A stretch of 64,000 nt of DNA from Piper betle (taxonomy: Eukaryota > Streptophyta > Magnoliopsida > Piperales > Piperaceae): contig JAURVB010004972.1 of NCBI GenBank assembly GCA_033002965.1, positions 1 through 64,000 of the forward strand. The letters are read 5' to 3'. A program made the translations under genes and the position numbers. Below are positions 36,466 through 48,790 of the stretch, in pieces. The number at the start of each line of letters is the position of its first letter. Position 1 is the stretch's first letter. The notes under the pieces are model-generated. The model worked only from the letters and a program-made list of their open reading frames with translations. It had not been told where the DNA came from and ran no database searches.

Positions 36466-37217
36466 ATTTTAAAATTTTTAAATCTTTATAATAAAGTTCT
36501 TTATATTCTTGTCTTTGAGTTTCATCAAATATTTTAAAATACCACTCTCTAAAGTTTTTATTTCTTGGTTGCATAAATTCTTTAGAGCATTTCTTCCTAT
36601 TTGGTTCAAAGTCTATAGTATTAATTTTAAATTCCATTTCTGAGAAACTTGGCTCATCCGTATATAACGCATGAGGTATATTATGTTCTGACATAAGTAT
36701 TCCAGCTACATTAGAACTAGAAGGTTTATCATGTTCTGATATAAATCTTGTAGAAGTACTATTTCTTCCAAAGATTATACTAACATCACCATTATTTTCT
36801 TCGATAATGGCTTCTGCAGATCTTTTCTCTACTTTAGGAGGAACTATTTGTTCTAATTTCTAAGTATCTGGCAGAACTATATCTTTCCATTTAATAATTT
36901 TAGGAATTTCTATATTAGCTTTAGTTGTATCTATTTGGAATAATGTTGTATTACCCTTTCTAGATGCAAGTCTAACATTTGGATTAATTGTTGTCATAGC
37001 CTTAAAACATAATCTATATATAATACATATGTTTTGGGATCCTTCTTTCATATCATACCCTTGTGTTTTCATATTTAAACACAAAGCTTCTTTAAGATGA
37101 GGATCACTTAAGGATAATGAAAAATTTGGATAACAATTAAAATATACAGGTCCAGTTCCTAAACTGGATTCTATTATTCCTAATAGAGAATTTTTAAATT
37201 TATTATGTCTAACGAGA
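36449..37217 (-). pseudogene. Pararetroviral movement-protein-like segment, 5'-truncated
   Basis: The frame begins at the element edge near 37217 without a start codon. It continues through GIIESSLGTGPVYFNCYPNF and a GSQNICIIYRLCFKAMTT-type segment, is broken by one in-frame TAG at 36860-36862, and resumes in the same phase to TAA at 36449. The conserved pattern fits caulimovirid (30K-type) movement proteins, which help viruses pass plasmodesmata. It overlaps the start of the polyprotein frame by 17 bases in another phase. Confidence 0.55.
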
Positions 37218-37890
37218 AGCTTTGATAAATAATATAATAAATAATAAAATAATCATAAAATTTCAATAGTCTAATATTTTTAATTCTTTCATCTTAATTA
37301 TAAAAGTAACTATAATTAAAATTAATTTAAAAATATCTATTAACTTGTGTATATTTTTTATAATTTGAAAGTATGTAGTAATGATATTTAAAAAAGATAA
37401 AATATTATCAATCTCTTACTCATGCACTCTGCTTTAAATATATAAATGTTGTTTTGTGAAAGTTTAAATTAAATATATAGCTCATATACAATTTTTCGAT
37501 ATCATATACACAGCACACTCCACATGAGACTTCCGTAAATCCGTACACATAATTGAACGAGTCCTTTCTTTAAGGCGATTTGAGCTTTAGAGGAAGGTGG
37601 TTAAATCTTATTTTTCTTTTCCTTTTACTTGATACCCGACAATATCATGGATACATTGGATTCTAAAGTAGGATCTATGCAACTACAATAAGGAGGCGTA
37701 CAATATAATCTGAATTATTTTTTAAAGTATCCCTTCATCATGTAACCCTTCTAATTGATAATTAGCTTATTCAAACTCGAGTAGAAATATAAACAGCTAA
37801 ATTATATTTCACTGGTACTACTAGAATTCAAGCAGCTAATTAGAAATATTATGATTTAACTATCATCTTTATATGCAAATGTGAATGTGA
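37218..37890. other. AT-rich DNA between the pararetrovirus copy and the SABATH remnant
   Basis: No gene. A TAAATAATATAATAAATAA-type stretch starts exactly where viral homology ends, so the insertion or deletion breakpoint is near 37217-37225. Confidence 0.45.
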
Positions 37891-38153
37891 ATGAAGGTTC
37901 CACCATTACTCAATGGAACTGCCACAAACGCCCCATTGAACAAAGGGAATATTTACATTTCAAAGAGTAGCTCGCCCATAGTTGAAGAAGCTTACATGCA
38001 ACAACACTCAAGAGACTTCTCCCTGTTCCTCAAGTGTCGCTCTAAAGAAATGGTTGCAGGGGGAAAATGGTCCTCACCTTTATTGGAAGAGCAAGTGCAC
38101 AACCTAGAGAAAACTTCTACTTAGAGGACTGCTTGGCAACAGCTTTGAAAGCC

Positions 38154-38305
38154 ATGGTATCGCAGGTAAAAATTTGATTGGACTATTTACTTGCAGTTTT
38201 TTACATGAGTGATTTTCCCTAAAAAAAGACATGGTATTGCTGGTACAAATTTTCTGGGACTATTTACTTGAAGTTTTTTATGAGTAATTTCTCCTAAAAA
38301 AGTGA
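38154..38305 (+). repeat. Tandem duplication across a splice donor
   Basis: A unit of about 76 bases beginning ATGGTATYGCWGGTA, including GGGACTATTTACTTG and ending CCTAAAAAA, is present twice (38154 and about 38231). The first copy spans the SABATH exon end and its donor. Confidence 0.6.
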
Positions 38306-38769
38306 ATATTTTTTTATATTATCAAATGACGGAAAAATCAAGCCTAATTATCAAAAATGAATATTTTTTATAATGATGAGACTACCTTTTACATTAAAAA
38401 GTTAATTGAATATTTAAAACTAAAATATATGTTTTTAAAATGGCTGATTCTACCGCTGGCAGGCTTCCTTGGGCTACAGCCAAGGACCTCGGGCGGCCAG
38501 AGCTGACCACATGACCCAGGGCGGCTAGATCTGGCCACCATAGCTGGGGGTGGCCAGATAGTCGATCAGGGGGAGGGGAGTGTAAGGGTACAATGGGCTC
38601 TCCTTATTCATGATTTTAAAATACAACTAAATTTAATTATGAAGGTATTTTAGATATGATTTCCCCTTTTCCGTTAGTTATATATGATTTTCTCACTGTT
38701 CTTTTTTCTCTTTTTTGGTAAAAAGTTCTTTTCATGTATAAATGAATTTTATTTGTTCATAAAATCGTA

Positions 38770-38770
38770 G

Positions 38771-38797
<27 letters not shown>
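38770..38797. repeat. (TA)n microsatellite
   Basis: About 14 TA units within the presumed intron of the SABATH remnant. Confidence 0.85.
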
Positions 38798-38801
<4 letters not shown>

Positions 38802-39384
38802 CACACCAGAGACACACATACTTACGGTTTTCTTTTAAGTCGCGCTAAAGTTGTATTAATTTTTTTTAAAAGAAAATTAATATGTTTGATATGATTATAG
38901 TCATTTCAAAGCTGTGGCAATTTTTTGCAGAACATTTTTTAATGCTTGTAGCGATTTAATTGTGGCAAAACACTTGTAATATTTTTTATATTTCATTTTT
39001 TATTTTTTTAAAATTTTTTTATGACGCGGTATTGCTACAAACACTACAGTCAAGTGCTACCGAGCTTCTTGAAGCTTCTTCATCTTAGAGTCTTGATGAT
39101 CTTAATTTCCTTGAAGGAGTATAGAATCCTATGATTTGAATTATTGTCACACCAAAATAAAGTTTAACCGTGATGGCCATTCATCATGGTGTAAATAAAT
39201 GTTATCTACAAATAATGGCATATAATAATCATAAATAAATATATAAAAACATTTGTCTCAACAACTTTTTAATTTGTTTATTTATGAATTTTATTAGTAT
39301 AGAAAAGTATAATATAAATAACTTTAGGTAATGAAGATAATTTTTTTGTAGTTAGTGAACAAACTAGATGGTGTTCGTTAATTA

Positions 39385-39397
39385 CACTACAAGAAAA
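39385..39397 (+). mobile_element. CACTA-type terminal inverted repeat fragment
   Basis: CACTACAAGAAAA is the canonical end of plant CACTA transposons, followed by ATATCGTTACTG and TTTTTCGACAAA. No matching second end or transposase is seen nearby, so only a fragment, inside the SABATH remnant intron, is claimed. Confidence 0.45.
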
Positions 39398-39874
39398 TAT
39401 CGTTACTGAATTTTTCGACAAATTTCCTTTGTCATCTTATTAGCATTCATTTTAAAAAGTTTAAATTGAATTACCCGTGTCATCTTATTGTGATCTTTAT
39501 GTATCAAATTGTTGACCTGTTAGGGAGCAATTGAAGAGTAAAAGTTGGACACTTTCAATTTGCCAATATATTTTCCATCTGTTCAAGAAATAAGGAGAAT
39601 TGTTGACGAAGAAGGATCATTTGATGTTGATGAACTGGGCATCATAGAAGTAGATTGGGATGAAAAGGAGGACAAGTTACAGAATACTAGAGGATGGAAT
39701 GTTGCCAAGAGTATCAGGGCTGTCTTTGAGCCCCTCCTTGTAAACCACTTTGGAAAGGAGCTAAAAATTGATGACCTCTTCTACAAATGTTCAGAGATAG
39801 TGGATGACCATATGTCTAAGGAGAATGGTACCCGTGCCAATTTGGTCATGTCATTGACAAATAGAGGGCACTAA

Positions 39875-41640
39875 CCATATATATATATATATATCTGCGC
39901 GCGCGATGTTTGTATGTGTATTTATATGAATTATATATTTGATGGGCTAGCAATCCCCTATGAATTAAGATGAGGTTAATATATTAAGAAAAATGAGCCT
40001 ATGTATATTTATAGGTCGCCTCAAATACTAATTTAAGTAAAACATACAATTTTGATGGTGTCCAAATAAATACTTTTTTTCTTTTCATTTGTTTAAAATT
40101 TATTTTCTTCTTTTTTAACCTACACGTAAAGAGTTTTGGAGACAACGATCATTACCATTTACATAATTATAAATGTAAAAATTTTTGTTTTACTGTTTTG
40201 TCAAATCTTGAGACCGACACTTCACAAACAATAATGGAGTTATATATATAAGTTATCTTTTATTTATCTCGGGTGCTATATATAAGCAACTTTAAGAACA
40301 TATATTTTCTGCTATATATATATATAAGGCTAAATAATGTAAGATCTAATTTAGTTTTATGAAATGACAATGTAATCACCGGTATTAACATTAGAGTTCT
40401 ATATACATAAGCTACACCTCATATAGCTTATATGAGTTACACTTTATTTTGAACAATTTAGTGATTTCCACAAAATCAAGAATTACATAGATAAATAAAA
40501 CATTAAATAATAATGATAATTATAATATTTCTGACTCTTTCATCTTATTTATCAAAGTAATTATATTAAAAAATAATTTCAAAACATTTATGAAGTTGTG
40601 TGTGCTTTGAAAATTCAAAGATAGTTCATAATAATGTGAAAAAAATAAAATTTTATCAACCTCCACCTGATGTACCTTGCTTTTAATATATAAAATTATT
40701 ATTTTATAAAACCCATTAAAAAATATTCAAATTAAATATGTGGCTCTTATAAGCCATATGTGGCATATATCACCGGTGAGAACATACATCACAACCTATA
40801 AATGGCATATATCACCAGTGAGAACATACATCACAACCTATAAACGAACTTGAAACTCAATAATGGAACCATACCATGTATGCATGAATAATTTGTTGAT
40901 TAATCTAGCACACAAATCTATACACTACCCAATTTTAAAATAAGTAACAAAAATCCAAATAATTTTATCAAGTGCATTAAAGTTCTCATTTTAGGTACCC
41001 GAAAATGGAAAAAACAATAAAAAAACATTGTGCACAATTTTAAAAATCAAAGCACGACTTGAATTTAAATCAATAAAATAATATCAAAGATTTTCATCTT
41101 TTAAAATACAAGAAAAATACATTGTTTTCACAAAAAATCATTAGTCAGGTTCTAGACAAAAATATAATCGAAATATATTTAAAATTACCCCATATTGCAC
41201 TAATAAAATATCAATATTTTATTAATTCATAAATAACGACAACTCTAAAAAGTATGAAACTATAGCGAAAATTCTTAATCAAGTTATAAATCACGGGAAA
41301 ATAATAGAAAAATAAATCAAATCATTTTCCAATTTATATTTATTAAATAGCAATAAAAAGATATTTATTTAATTGATATAAATATTGAGAAAGATCAAAA
41401 GTGGCCAAATAAGATCAAAATATTTCAATTCCAATCAGAAATGTATGTAAAATATAATATATTATTTTTGTACTATATTTGGAATGAACACAATTAAAGG
41501 AATAAATAAAAAATTTGGTAATCAATATAAATACCATCTCTAGCCAAAAATAATAACCAAACCAAACCACAAGCTAAACAAAAGTCGAACCAAAGCAAAC
41601 CACATATAAAATCCTAAACCAAAATGCTCAGACTTTACAA
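39875..41640. other. Noncoding AT-rich DNA
   Basis: No gene supported. It begins with a short (TA)n/(GC)n stretch after the SABATH stop and continues as AT-rich sequence. Confidence 0.45.
40761..40844 (+). repeat. Two-copy tandem repeat, period 42
   Basis: TGGCATATATCACCRGTGAG plus the following 22 bases is repeated once with one or two mismatches (starts at 40761 and 40803). Confidence 0.8.
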
Positions 41641-44420
41641 GTACTTGTGTACACCACTCCACAGTGTATACAACACCAGCGGTGGTAGTCATCAACATAG
41701 AATGCCTTAGACTCACTACCTTCAAACTAGCGTTATCAACAAACAAAGGTTAAATAACAGAATGCATGAACCAGAAATCAAACAATACTAAATGAGCTTT
41801 ACATCTGACAGGAAGTATATCTACAATAACTTTAGTCTTTGCCAAAGCATCAACAATAGTAAAAGCATATATTTTCCCCTTCACTTGATTAGGCATTACC
41901 TCGGCAGGAGTTGATTGGGCAATCGACATAACCAACGGAGCACGAGCACACCTCACTCCTGTTGTTGTCGGGTCCTCTTTTGACTTCCTCAACCTCTACC
42001 CCAAGGAGCCCTTTGTCGAGCCTGTGGATCTGGCAACGAAGGACGGCACTGAGGACCTGGCAACAAATCTTGCTGCTGAGCCTCCAAATGTGACCAACAC
42101 CTCCACATCCAAAACACATAGTACTAGAAGAAGATTGCTAAACCAGCGGTTCTTGGTTGAGTTGTGGGCATTCCCTCTTCATATGAGCATGGTATCCATA
42201 GCTAAAACAATCTGTCTGATTGTGTTTGCATTTGCCAAGGTGATGTCGCATGCAGTCAGCACAAACTGGAGCATCCTAATGGTCTTGTATCACCCTCATG
42301 ACAATGTTTGGTCTCCTTGGGTTTCTTCTCATCATGACTTATTGGCTTCTGATTTTTATGTTTCCTCCCTGCAAATCTTTGAGTTTTATTATTCTTATTA
42401 TTGATTTGATAGCTTCTTTTATCTCTAGAGGATGTACTAACCACCTCATCTAAAGTCTGGTATCTCATAGTGGCTAATCTCTATCTACTAGGGTCGATAA
42501 CCCCTCAAAGAATCTATTGGCCTGCATCTACTCGGTAGCTACTAGACCTGGAGCAAACCTCTCTAAGCTGATAAAGTTGCCTAGGTACTCGGCCGTTGAC
42601 ATGCCCTTCTGCTCCAAGTGCTTGAAGTCAAGTTCCCACTTCCTCTTCTCCTCATGTGCGAAATGAATGTCATCAAATACCACTTGGAAATCCTCCCAAG
42701 CAATGTCTTTGGTGCTTTCCCTAAAAGTGGACTGTTTTGATTGAGTCTCACTAGTTCCTTACTTTGTCTCTAAAATCACCTGTCGTTATTTGGACCCACA
42801 CTACAAAAGGACAATCCATACTCTTAAACACCCCCTTGGTAGTAATCACTTACTCATTTGCCTCTCTTGCGTCAAGATTCCTAGCAAACATACTTACTCC
42901 ATTCTTTAAGAACTTCTCTACTTGTCATGCACTAGGTTGTCTTGGTTACTAAGGAGTAGATCTTTCTCCACCACAAGGGTTCTCGAAGGTAAAGCACTTG
43001 CGCCATTTCCAACTCCATTGACAACATGAAATGAAAAAGGAGTCCCATCATGAGTGCTAGTCGTTAGGTGTGCTGGTGGTGTACCTGTTGTAGGGGTCTC
43101 AGGCAGCGGCGGTGGTGGTGGAGGGTGCAGGACAATTGGTGGCCTACTAAATGAGGGACGTGCTCTCATCAATGGTCGTGGAAGTAAAGATGATGTTTCA
43201 GTCTGATCGTCATGTTCCATAGGCCTCTTCTCTTCTGTGATCTTGCCAACTGATCAACCCGCATTTCCCTCATCTGTTGCTGGGTATTTGTTTGTATCTC
43301 TTTTAACTGCTGATGGGTCTCCATTTGCATCTCCATCACTCTTGCCATGAAATCATTTATCAAAGTCATTTTATTACCTTTTCTCATGGACTGGGAAGCT
43401 CTACTTCATCCTGAGGTAGCATGAGTTCACTCCAGAGTTCTATCAGCGCTAGGGAGAAAAGGCCTCTCGTGAATCAAAATGTTAGGCACTTGAAATTCTC
43501 CACTAGAACTTCTCCTTAACCAACGACATGACCATGAGGTCAGCTAGACCCACTACCACTCCACTGTGAGCCACCTCTAGACTTGGAACTCTAGGTGGTG
43601 TCGAAATCCTCAAAACAGTTCTACTAGTTTTGCTCACCATATCTATCAACCACCTGCTGAAAGTACCCCAAGTAGATAAACAAATAAAAACAAACACTAA
43701 AAGACCAAAACAATATAACTGCCAGCAGAAACAAGGGATTACTTCACATACTTACGTACTCAAAATAATCTTCCTTTCCAATTAATGAAGGCATTGCTCG
43801 ACATACCATTTAGTAACATCCCTTGCCCACTTCATTTATGACCAAACTACAATGTTATTTTATAATAAAATCGCTATATCTTAACTTAATTACATGGAAG
43901 ATATTAGCCACGATCTATGATCTAAATCCTAAGATTTCAATTGAATAACTTTCACAAGTGTTGGAAAATTAGGTCAAATTATATGAATAGAAGAGTTTGA
44001 AAAGAGTGGCTCACACAAACCACAAAAATGAACTTGTTAAACACAAGAGCTTTGCGTGAGGCATGCAATCAAACCTTTATTATGCATATGAATTCGGCAA
44101 GTATTAAAACCCAAATAACCAAAGTAAAAAGATTAGGGAAAGGAAATGAAACAATTAAGATAAAAAGAGTTTTTAAAGAGGATCCAAACTCCTACTCCAC
44201 TCTCCGGGCCAACTAAATCTTTTGGTTGGGTAGATCATCTAGCTTTATTATGACAAATACTTATACACCTACAAACACCTACTTTTTCTTCTGAAAGCTC
44301 TTGCCACTGAGCTGAAGCAACAAGTACACTAGTTTCTTTCAAGTTCTTTCCACCAACACAAGACAACTAGTTCGACTCCTACATCTAGAAGGAACACTCC
44401 ATCACCGTGTAGCAATGCTA
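41640..44420 (-). pseudogene. Ty3/gypsy gag-protease region, copy B, broken
   Basis: On the - strand, in order: leader (about 44420-43500); a GAG region with FEVLKFLKNG-like and CPFVVWVQ-like remnants near 42960-42760; KGMSTAEYLG-like text near 42620-42560; then a Lys-rich linker and zinc knuckles (CADCMRHHLGKC, DCFSYGYHAHMKREC, MCFGCGGVGHIWR) at 42270-42080; then a protease-like start (KIYAFTIVDALAKTKVIVD). The protease catalytic Asp-Ser-Gly is replaced by Asp-Phe-Trp. Stops abound. RT and integrase are absent. It parallels copy A at 26.5-28.5 kb. Confidence 0.6.
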
Positions 44421-45507
44421 ACCGAAGTTAGATTTTTTTACACAATCCACACCAATCGGTGAAGGCTCTCTCACACTCCAAACACCCATGGATTTTACAA
44501 GCTTCTCCTCACAAACGATCACAACTTTGATTTTTTTACATGCACAATCTCTCAGAGTGGCTTTACAATGCAATAGCTGAGCTCTAAGCACAAGCTCACA
44601 TTGATTCACACTTTCAAACTTTGGCATCATGCTTTTTAAATCTTGAATGACCTCATTCATTCCAAACCTTCTCAAAAGGCTCTTACTTGTAGCCGAAGGT
44701 GGCTAATCTCAAAAATTTATCCAAAAGTAAGAGTTGACTTTCGTTGCTTTCAATAGAGTTTAACCAACTAACACATTTTATTATCCCAATCATTTGATTG
44801 CTGAAGGTCCATTCAATCGATCTGAGAGGGTTTCAAATCCCATGTCCAAAAGACCCTTCTAAGTATTACTGAATTTCTTGAGTGATGTTTCCATGTCCAA
44901 ATCCAAGCTCCCCCTCAGTCAATGATCTCTCTAAAGAAAACCTTAATTGATTGCATTAGATAGTTGATCGATCTTCTGAATGACTTGTCGATTGCATAAT
45001 TGACTTGTGCCCTAGTATGATCAGTAGCCAATTGATCTTCCAAAACATGGTCTGAACTTTGTTGTCGAGATTCGTGTATTCCAAACTCTATTCTAAAGAT
45101 TGTTACATTGCATAAAGTCACTGTAGGCAAAATAGAATTATACATATTGATGTATAATTATAATTTTCAGATAGTACATGTTCATAGGATTCCATACTAG
45201 TGCATAAAGTATTCCGCACATTAACTAACCTAATATAATATAGTGACACTTTAATGAGTCTTGTGGAAAAACTCGAGTGATGGGAACGTTAAAAATATAT
45301 TCTCTGGGATCTCTCTTGTGTGTTGATTGGTGCTATGTTTTTGTTAATTCATTACACCTATCTCAAGTGAGAAGATCTTCACATATACACCTTTAAAAAT
45401 AAAAAGAACTTGTGGGTCAAACCAAATATGATTTATAACAAGATATGCAAATTAAGTACACTAATTGAAATAAAAAATCCAAACAGCATGATAGATTATC
45501 TACCTTG
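44421..45507. other. Noncoding repeat-rich DNA
   Basis: No supported gene. Small open frames here have no domain. Sequence continues repeat-like text similar to retroelement leaders. Confidence 0.4.
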
Positions 45508-45716
45508 TGTTGGGTTTGTCCCCATCGGTCGTAGAGGTTGTTGGTGACTTGTATATAGGCTAATAGAAAAACCTTAATTCTTGAGCTAGCTTTTGGATTA
45601 AGAGAGGCCTATGACACCTATTGAGAGCTTTTTTGTTGTTTAAAGTCTTTTTTTGGGGGGCCCGAAGGGTCCAACAGTGGTTTTGGAGCTTGGGTGGGGG
45701 CCCAAAGGGCCTAACA
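45508..45716 (+). repeat. Short-LTR (TRIM-like) repeat, LTR-primer-site-LTR tail form
   Basis: It starts TGTTGGGTTTGTCCCCATCG. A first LTR ends GAAGGGTCCAACA at 45676, followed by GTGGTTTTGGAGCTTGG (a degraded primer site), then GGGCCCAAAGGGCCTAACA to 45716. The same composite layout is seen at 648-858. Confidence 0.6.
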
Positions 45717-46090
45717 CCTTGTTAAGTGAACTGAAAAATTAATAAGGTCCTTTCTATTTTCTTGCTTTGGGGTATATATATCATGGAGCTTCAAAATCTG
45801 AAATAATTCTTGTTCTCTTCCATGAATCAACAATCCTTGGTAGATTCCAACCTTAATTATATAGCCAACATCTTCTCCCTTCTTCAATACCAATTTAATT
45901 TAAAAATTTATGAATCAAGGCGTTATTTCATGTTAAACTAAACCATTTTAAATAAAAATTATAAACTTACTAGTTAAGGAAGATATAATATTTCAAGTAT
46001 AATATAATTAATAATATAACGGTGAATGTATCAAATTCTTATCTTGTCTTTTGCGGCTACTAGTCAGTAGAGGATATTGTTACCAACTAT

Positions 46091-46147
<57 letters not shown>

Positions 46148-46649
46148 TGAGAGATAAGATACGGCGGTTGCCAGAAGTTTATTGTTACCATAGATAGTTG
46201 ATGGCTATCTGGCTTTCATATTATAGATAATAGATAACAAACAAGTCTATAGCTGGCATTTCTCATGATTGCCAAATATAATAAATAATGATAAAAAATT
46301 TGTTCTTTCTTGATCTCTACTTGGCAATGTGTATATATTTAACTCATGATCTATTCTTTGGAGGTGCTTCTCAAAAGAGTCATAACTTGCTTAAAATTAA
46401 GAAGCGATATTAACGAGCATCATTGAGCCCTAAATAACTAGTAAGGGTAATAGCAAATTGGCGAATGGATAACTCATTGTCCACGGGAAAAACTTAAATG
46501 AAACATAAACTTCTCTAAACACACAATTTAAATCACAACCCGGCCAATATGACTTAATCATAATCACAGAGATATCCAAGCACACAAATTAGAATAATTA
46601 ATTTTGCATGATTTAGAATCTGGTCGACGATAACTTGTCTATGGCTAAT
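45717..46649. other. Noncoding AT-rich DNA
   Basis: No gene is supported. It includes a long (TA)n run at 46091-46144. Confidence 0.45.
46091..46144. repeat. (TA)n microsatellite, about 27 units
   Basis: The longest pure TA run in the window. Unlike those near 8-12 kb, no element end abuts it. Confidence 0.9.
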
Positions 46650-48790
46650 AGGTCCTAATTGATTACAATTGGGGCATAACATGGTCTGGATATACTCAAC
46701 GGAGAGCAATCACATGTTGAAATACTGAATACACACTACTAGCTTGTACTATAATGATAATAATGATCACACAATTTACCAAGCACCACACGCGAGTACC
46801 AACCGATCCTTTTGGTTAGAATCATGCTCCAATCTACCATGTGTGCACCGAAAATCCAAAAGTGTATGATAAATATACGGCCTTGGTAGATTTAATTTAA
46901 ATAGCGCCAAAATATGGCTTTTGATCTGAATCTTGCATTTTTGAAAACTAATGTAGGGATCTCAACGTTGAAATTTTATTAATCTGCAAAATTGATAAGA
47001 TGGCTTGTAGATAGTGAGATCCAATAAAATGCCACTACCAACGTCGTATGATGTGAAAACAAAACATGTGAGTCAAGCAAACAATGAAGCTCAGAGAGAC
47101 TCCTAACGTACCTTCGAAGAGCTCCTTGTCTACCACAACAAGCTCGACTCTACACAACCTAATAATGTAGAGAACTACTCAAACTTTGTATGATGTATAC
47201 GTGCAATGACATCCAAATAGTCTTAGATGTAGCAAATAACATGACATGCATGGAAGAAAATTAAACACACCACATCTCACATCAATCACATTCATATGTT
47301 GATCATGCTGAAAACTATATGAGATTCTAATAAAATAAATAAGGATGTCGAAACAGAGATTTTAATATTTAATGGAAACCATTTTGAGATTTAACACATG
47401 TGATTAAACTCTAATTTAAAATATCAAAATGCCTAGAAAACCACAATTTATCATGAGGTGCTTGACATGCTAATTGAGAACAAGATCTCCTTAAAATTAT
47501 GAAAGGTAACTTAAATTTCCGGTCAACTTATTTGGATTAACCCCTTGTGATAATTCTGTCGTACCGACCGACTTTTGGAACAGCAGAAGTTGAAAGATAC
47601 TAAATCGTAAAGATTTGGCAAGCTCTAACAGAGCCGCTTGAGATATCGAGTCAAACCCACGCCTATACATATTAATTATGGATTATTTTATTATGTAGAT
47701 CATCTAATAATTTTTGGTTAATTAGGATAATTAAGTTAAATTATTATTAGGCTTAATATTCCACACCAAAATTCATTTTACAGCCAACCATGAGTTAGAT
47801 TGTTATTATGTTAATTATTTAGTTAATTTAATAATTTGGCACATGACACGAGGTAGCTCACACGCTGTCATAAAATTGTAAAGTTTTAATCTTTTTATAT
47901 TTTTCGTCATTATTTGGTAGATTAGTCAGTAGATTTCATTATTTCACACGGATATGAATATGTTATTACATTTTATTTACAAAAACAACAAATCAATAAA
48001 AAACACATTTTTATCATTCAAATGCAAGAAAACTAGTAGATTTATATGATATGATGAAGATCTAACTACTTATATACCTAATCATGGATTCTACATGTAA
48101 ACAACCATGATCATGCAGAAACAAAAAAGAAATGGGCGAGAGGGGCGGTGAACCTTGGCGGGGAGAGGAAGAGGAGGAGGGAGAGAGGAGGATAGGGGAA
48201 GGGGAGGAAGAGGGAGGGGCTATGGAGGACTGGATAGCTACGTTGGAGGCCAAAAAGGGGTGGCAGTAGCCGCCAAGGGCAGTGGTAACGGCCAAGGGTG
48301 GCATGGGGCTGAGGAGGGCCAAAAGGGGCAACGTGTGGGGGATTTAATTCCCACCCAAAAAGATGCCAGCACAAGGGAAAGCCCATGCGCCGCACCCAAG
48401 CGCATGCAAACACGTGCGCCTGCGCAATGGCGTCCTTGCGCAAGGCACAACACCACGATGAGAGAAAATGGGGGAAAAGAGAGGGCAAATGAGAAAAGGA
48501 AAAGGGGAAAGAAAGAGAAGGGCTCAGGACGACTTTTATAACACAACTTGGGCAAGGAGGTATACCCAAATGCATGCGATACGATCTAATGCTGCACGCA
48601 GCCCTAAATCTACTCTGCACAACTGAAAAACATACGCACTGGCTTGGCGATTGGGGTTGACCTGAACAATTCAATGATAGACACACCCAATGCCCAACCC
48701 ACAACATCACACAAGAGATCCCACTAGCAATAGGCCAATTGAATTGAGCCGACAACGTGCTACCTAGATTGAGCCAAACACAAAACTAGG
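46650..48790 (-). repeat. Dispersed about 2.1 kb repeat, - copy (probable Ty3-type LTR)
   Basis: Reverse complement of the block at 24371-26480, with the same landmarks in the same order (see that entry). The CT-rich tract at 48110-48290 on the - strand and the GCGCAAGG-rich stretch at 48340-48450 account for the long open frames here, which are not genes. Confidence 0.55.

Larger units (their letters stand above)
30780..37217 (-). mobile_element. Endogenous caulimovirid (plant pararetrovirus) copy
   Basis: On the - strand the order is: movement-protein-like end, capsid-like region with a CCHC knuckle, aspartic protease, reverse transcriptase, RNase H, then a second product with two CCHC knuckles, then a promoter-bearing noncoding region. 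No integrase and no flanking LTRs are visible. This separates it from Ty3/gypsy elements and fits Caulimoviridae; a large polyprotein plus a downstream frame of unknown function recalls the florendovirus layout. It is 5'-truncated at about 37217 inside the movement region. Visible lesions are one in-frame stop, a frame change at 36465/36449, and frame changes near 32565, 32265 and 31960. Coding is very AT-rich (many TTT/AAA codons). It is a fossil insertion and not host machinery. Confidence 0.8.
37891..39874 (+). pseudogene. SABATH methyltransferase gene remnant (3' half)
   Basis: Two exon-like pieces. The first (37891 to 38165, ending at a GTAAAA donor) reads [19 protein letters not shown] and [16 protein letters not shown], then slips frame into a VLTLLGRA-like and [16 protein letters not shown] stretch. 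The second (about 39520-39874) has TFNLPIYFPSVQEIRRIV, GWNVAKSIRAVFEPLLVNHF and the terminal HMSKENGTRANLVMSLTNRG. These are the middle and C-terminal segments of SABATH enzymes, which methylate salicylate, jasmonate, xanthine and similar small acids using S-adenosylmethionine. The N-terminal SAM-binding exon is missing; the pararetrovirus copy lies just upstream. Frameshifts in exon 1 and before 39545 support a pseudogene. Confidence 0.75.

Noticed and set aside
30780..37217. Reading the pararetrovirus copy as a Ty3/gypsy LTR retrotransposon
   Set aside because: No integrase follows RNase H, no LTR pair flanks it, and a movement-protein-like segment precedes the polyprotein.
48111..48755. 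214-codon - strand frame
   Set aside because: It is carried by the CT-rich tract of the 2.1 kb repeat, and the sister copy at 24.4-25.1 kb has different, broken frames.
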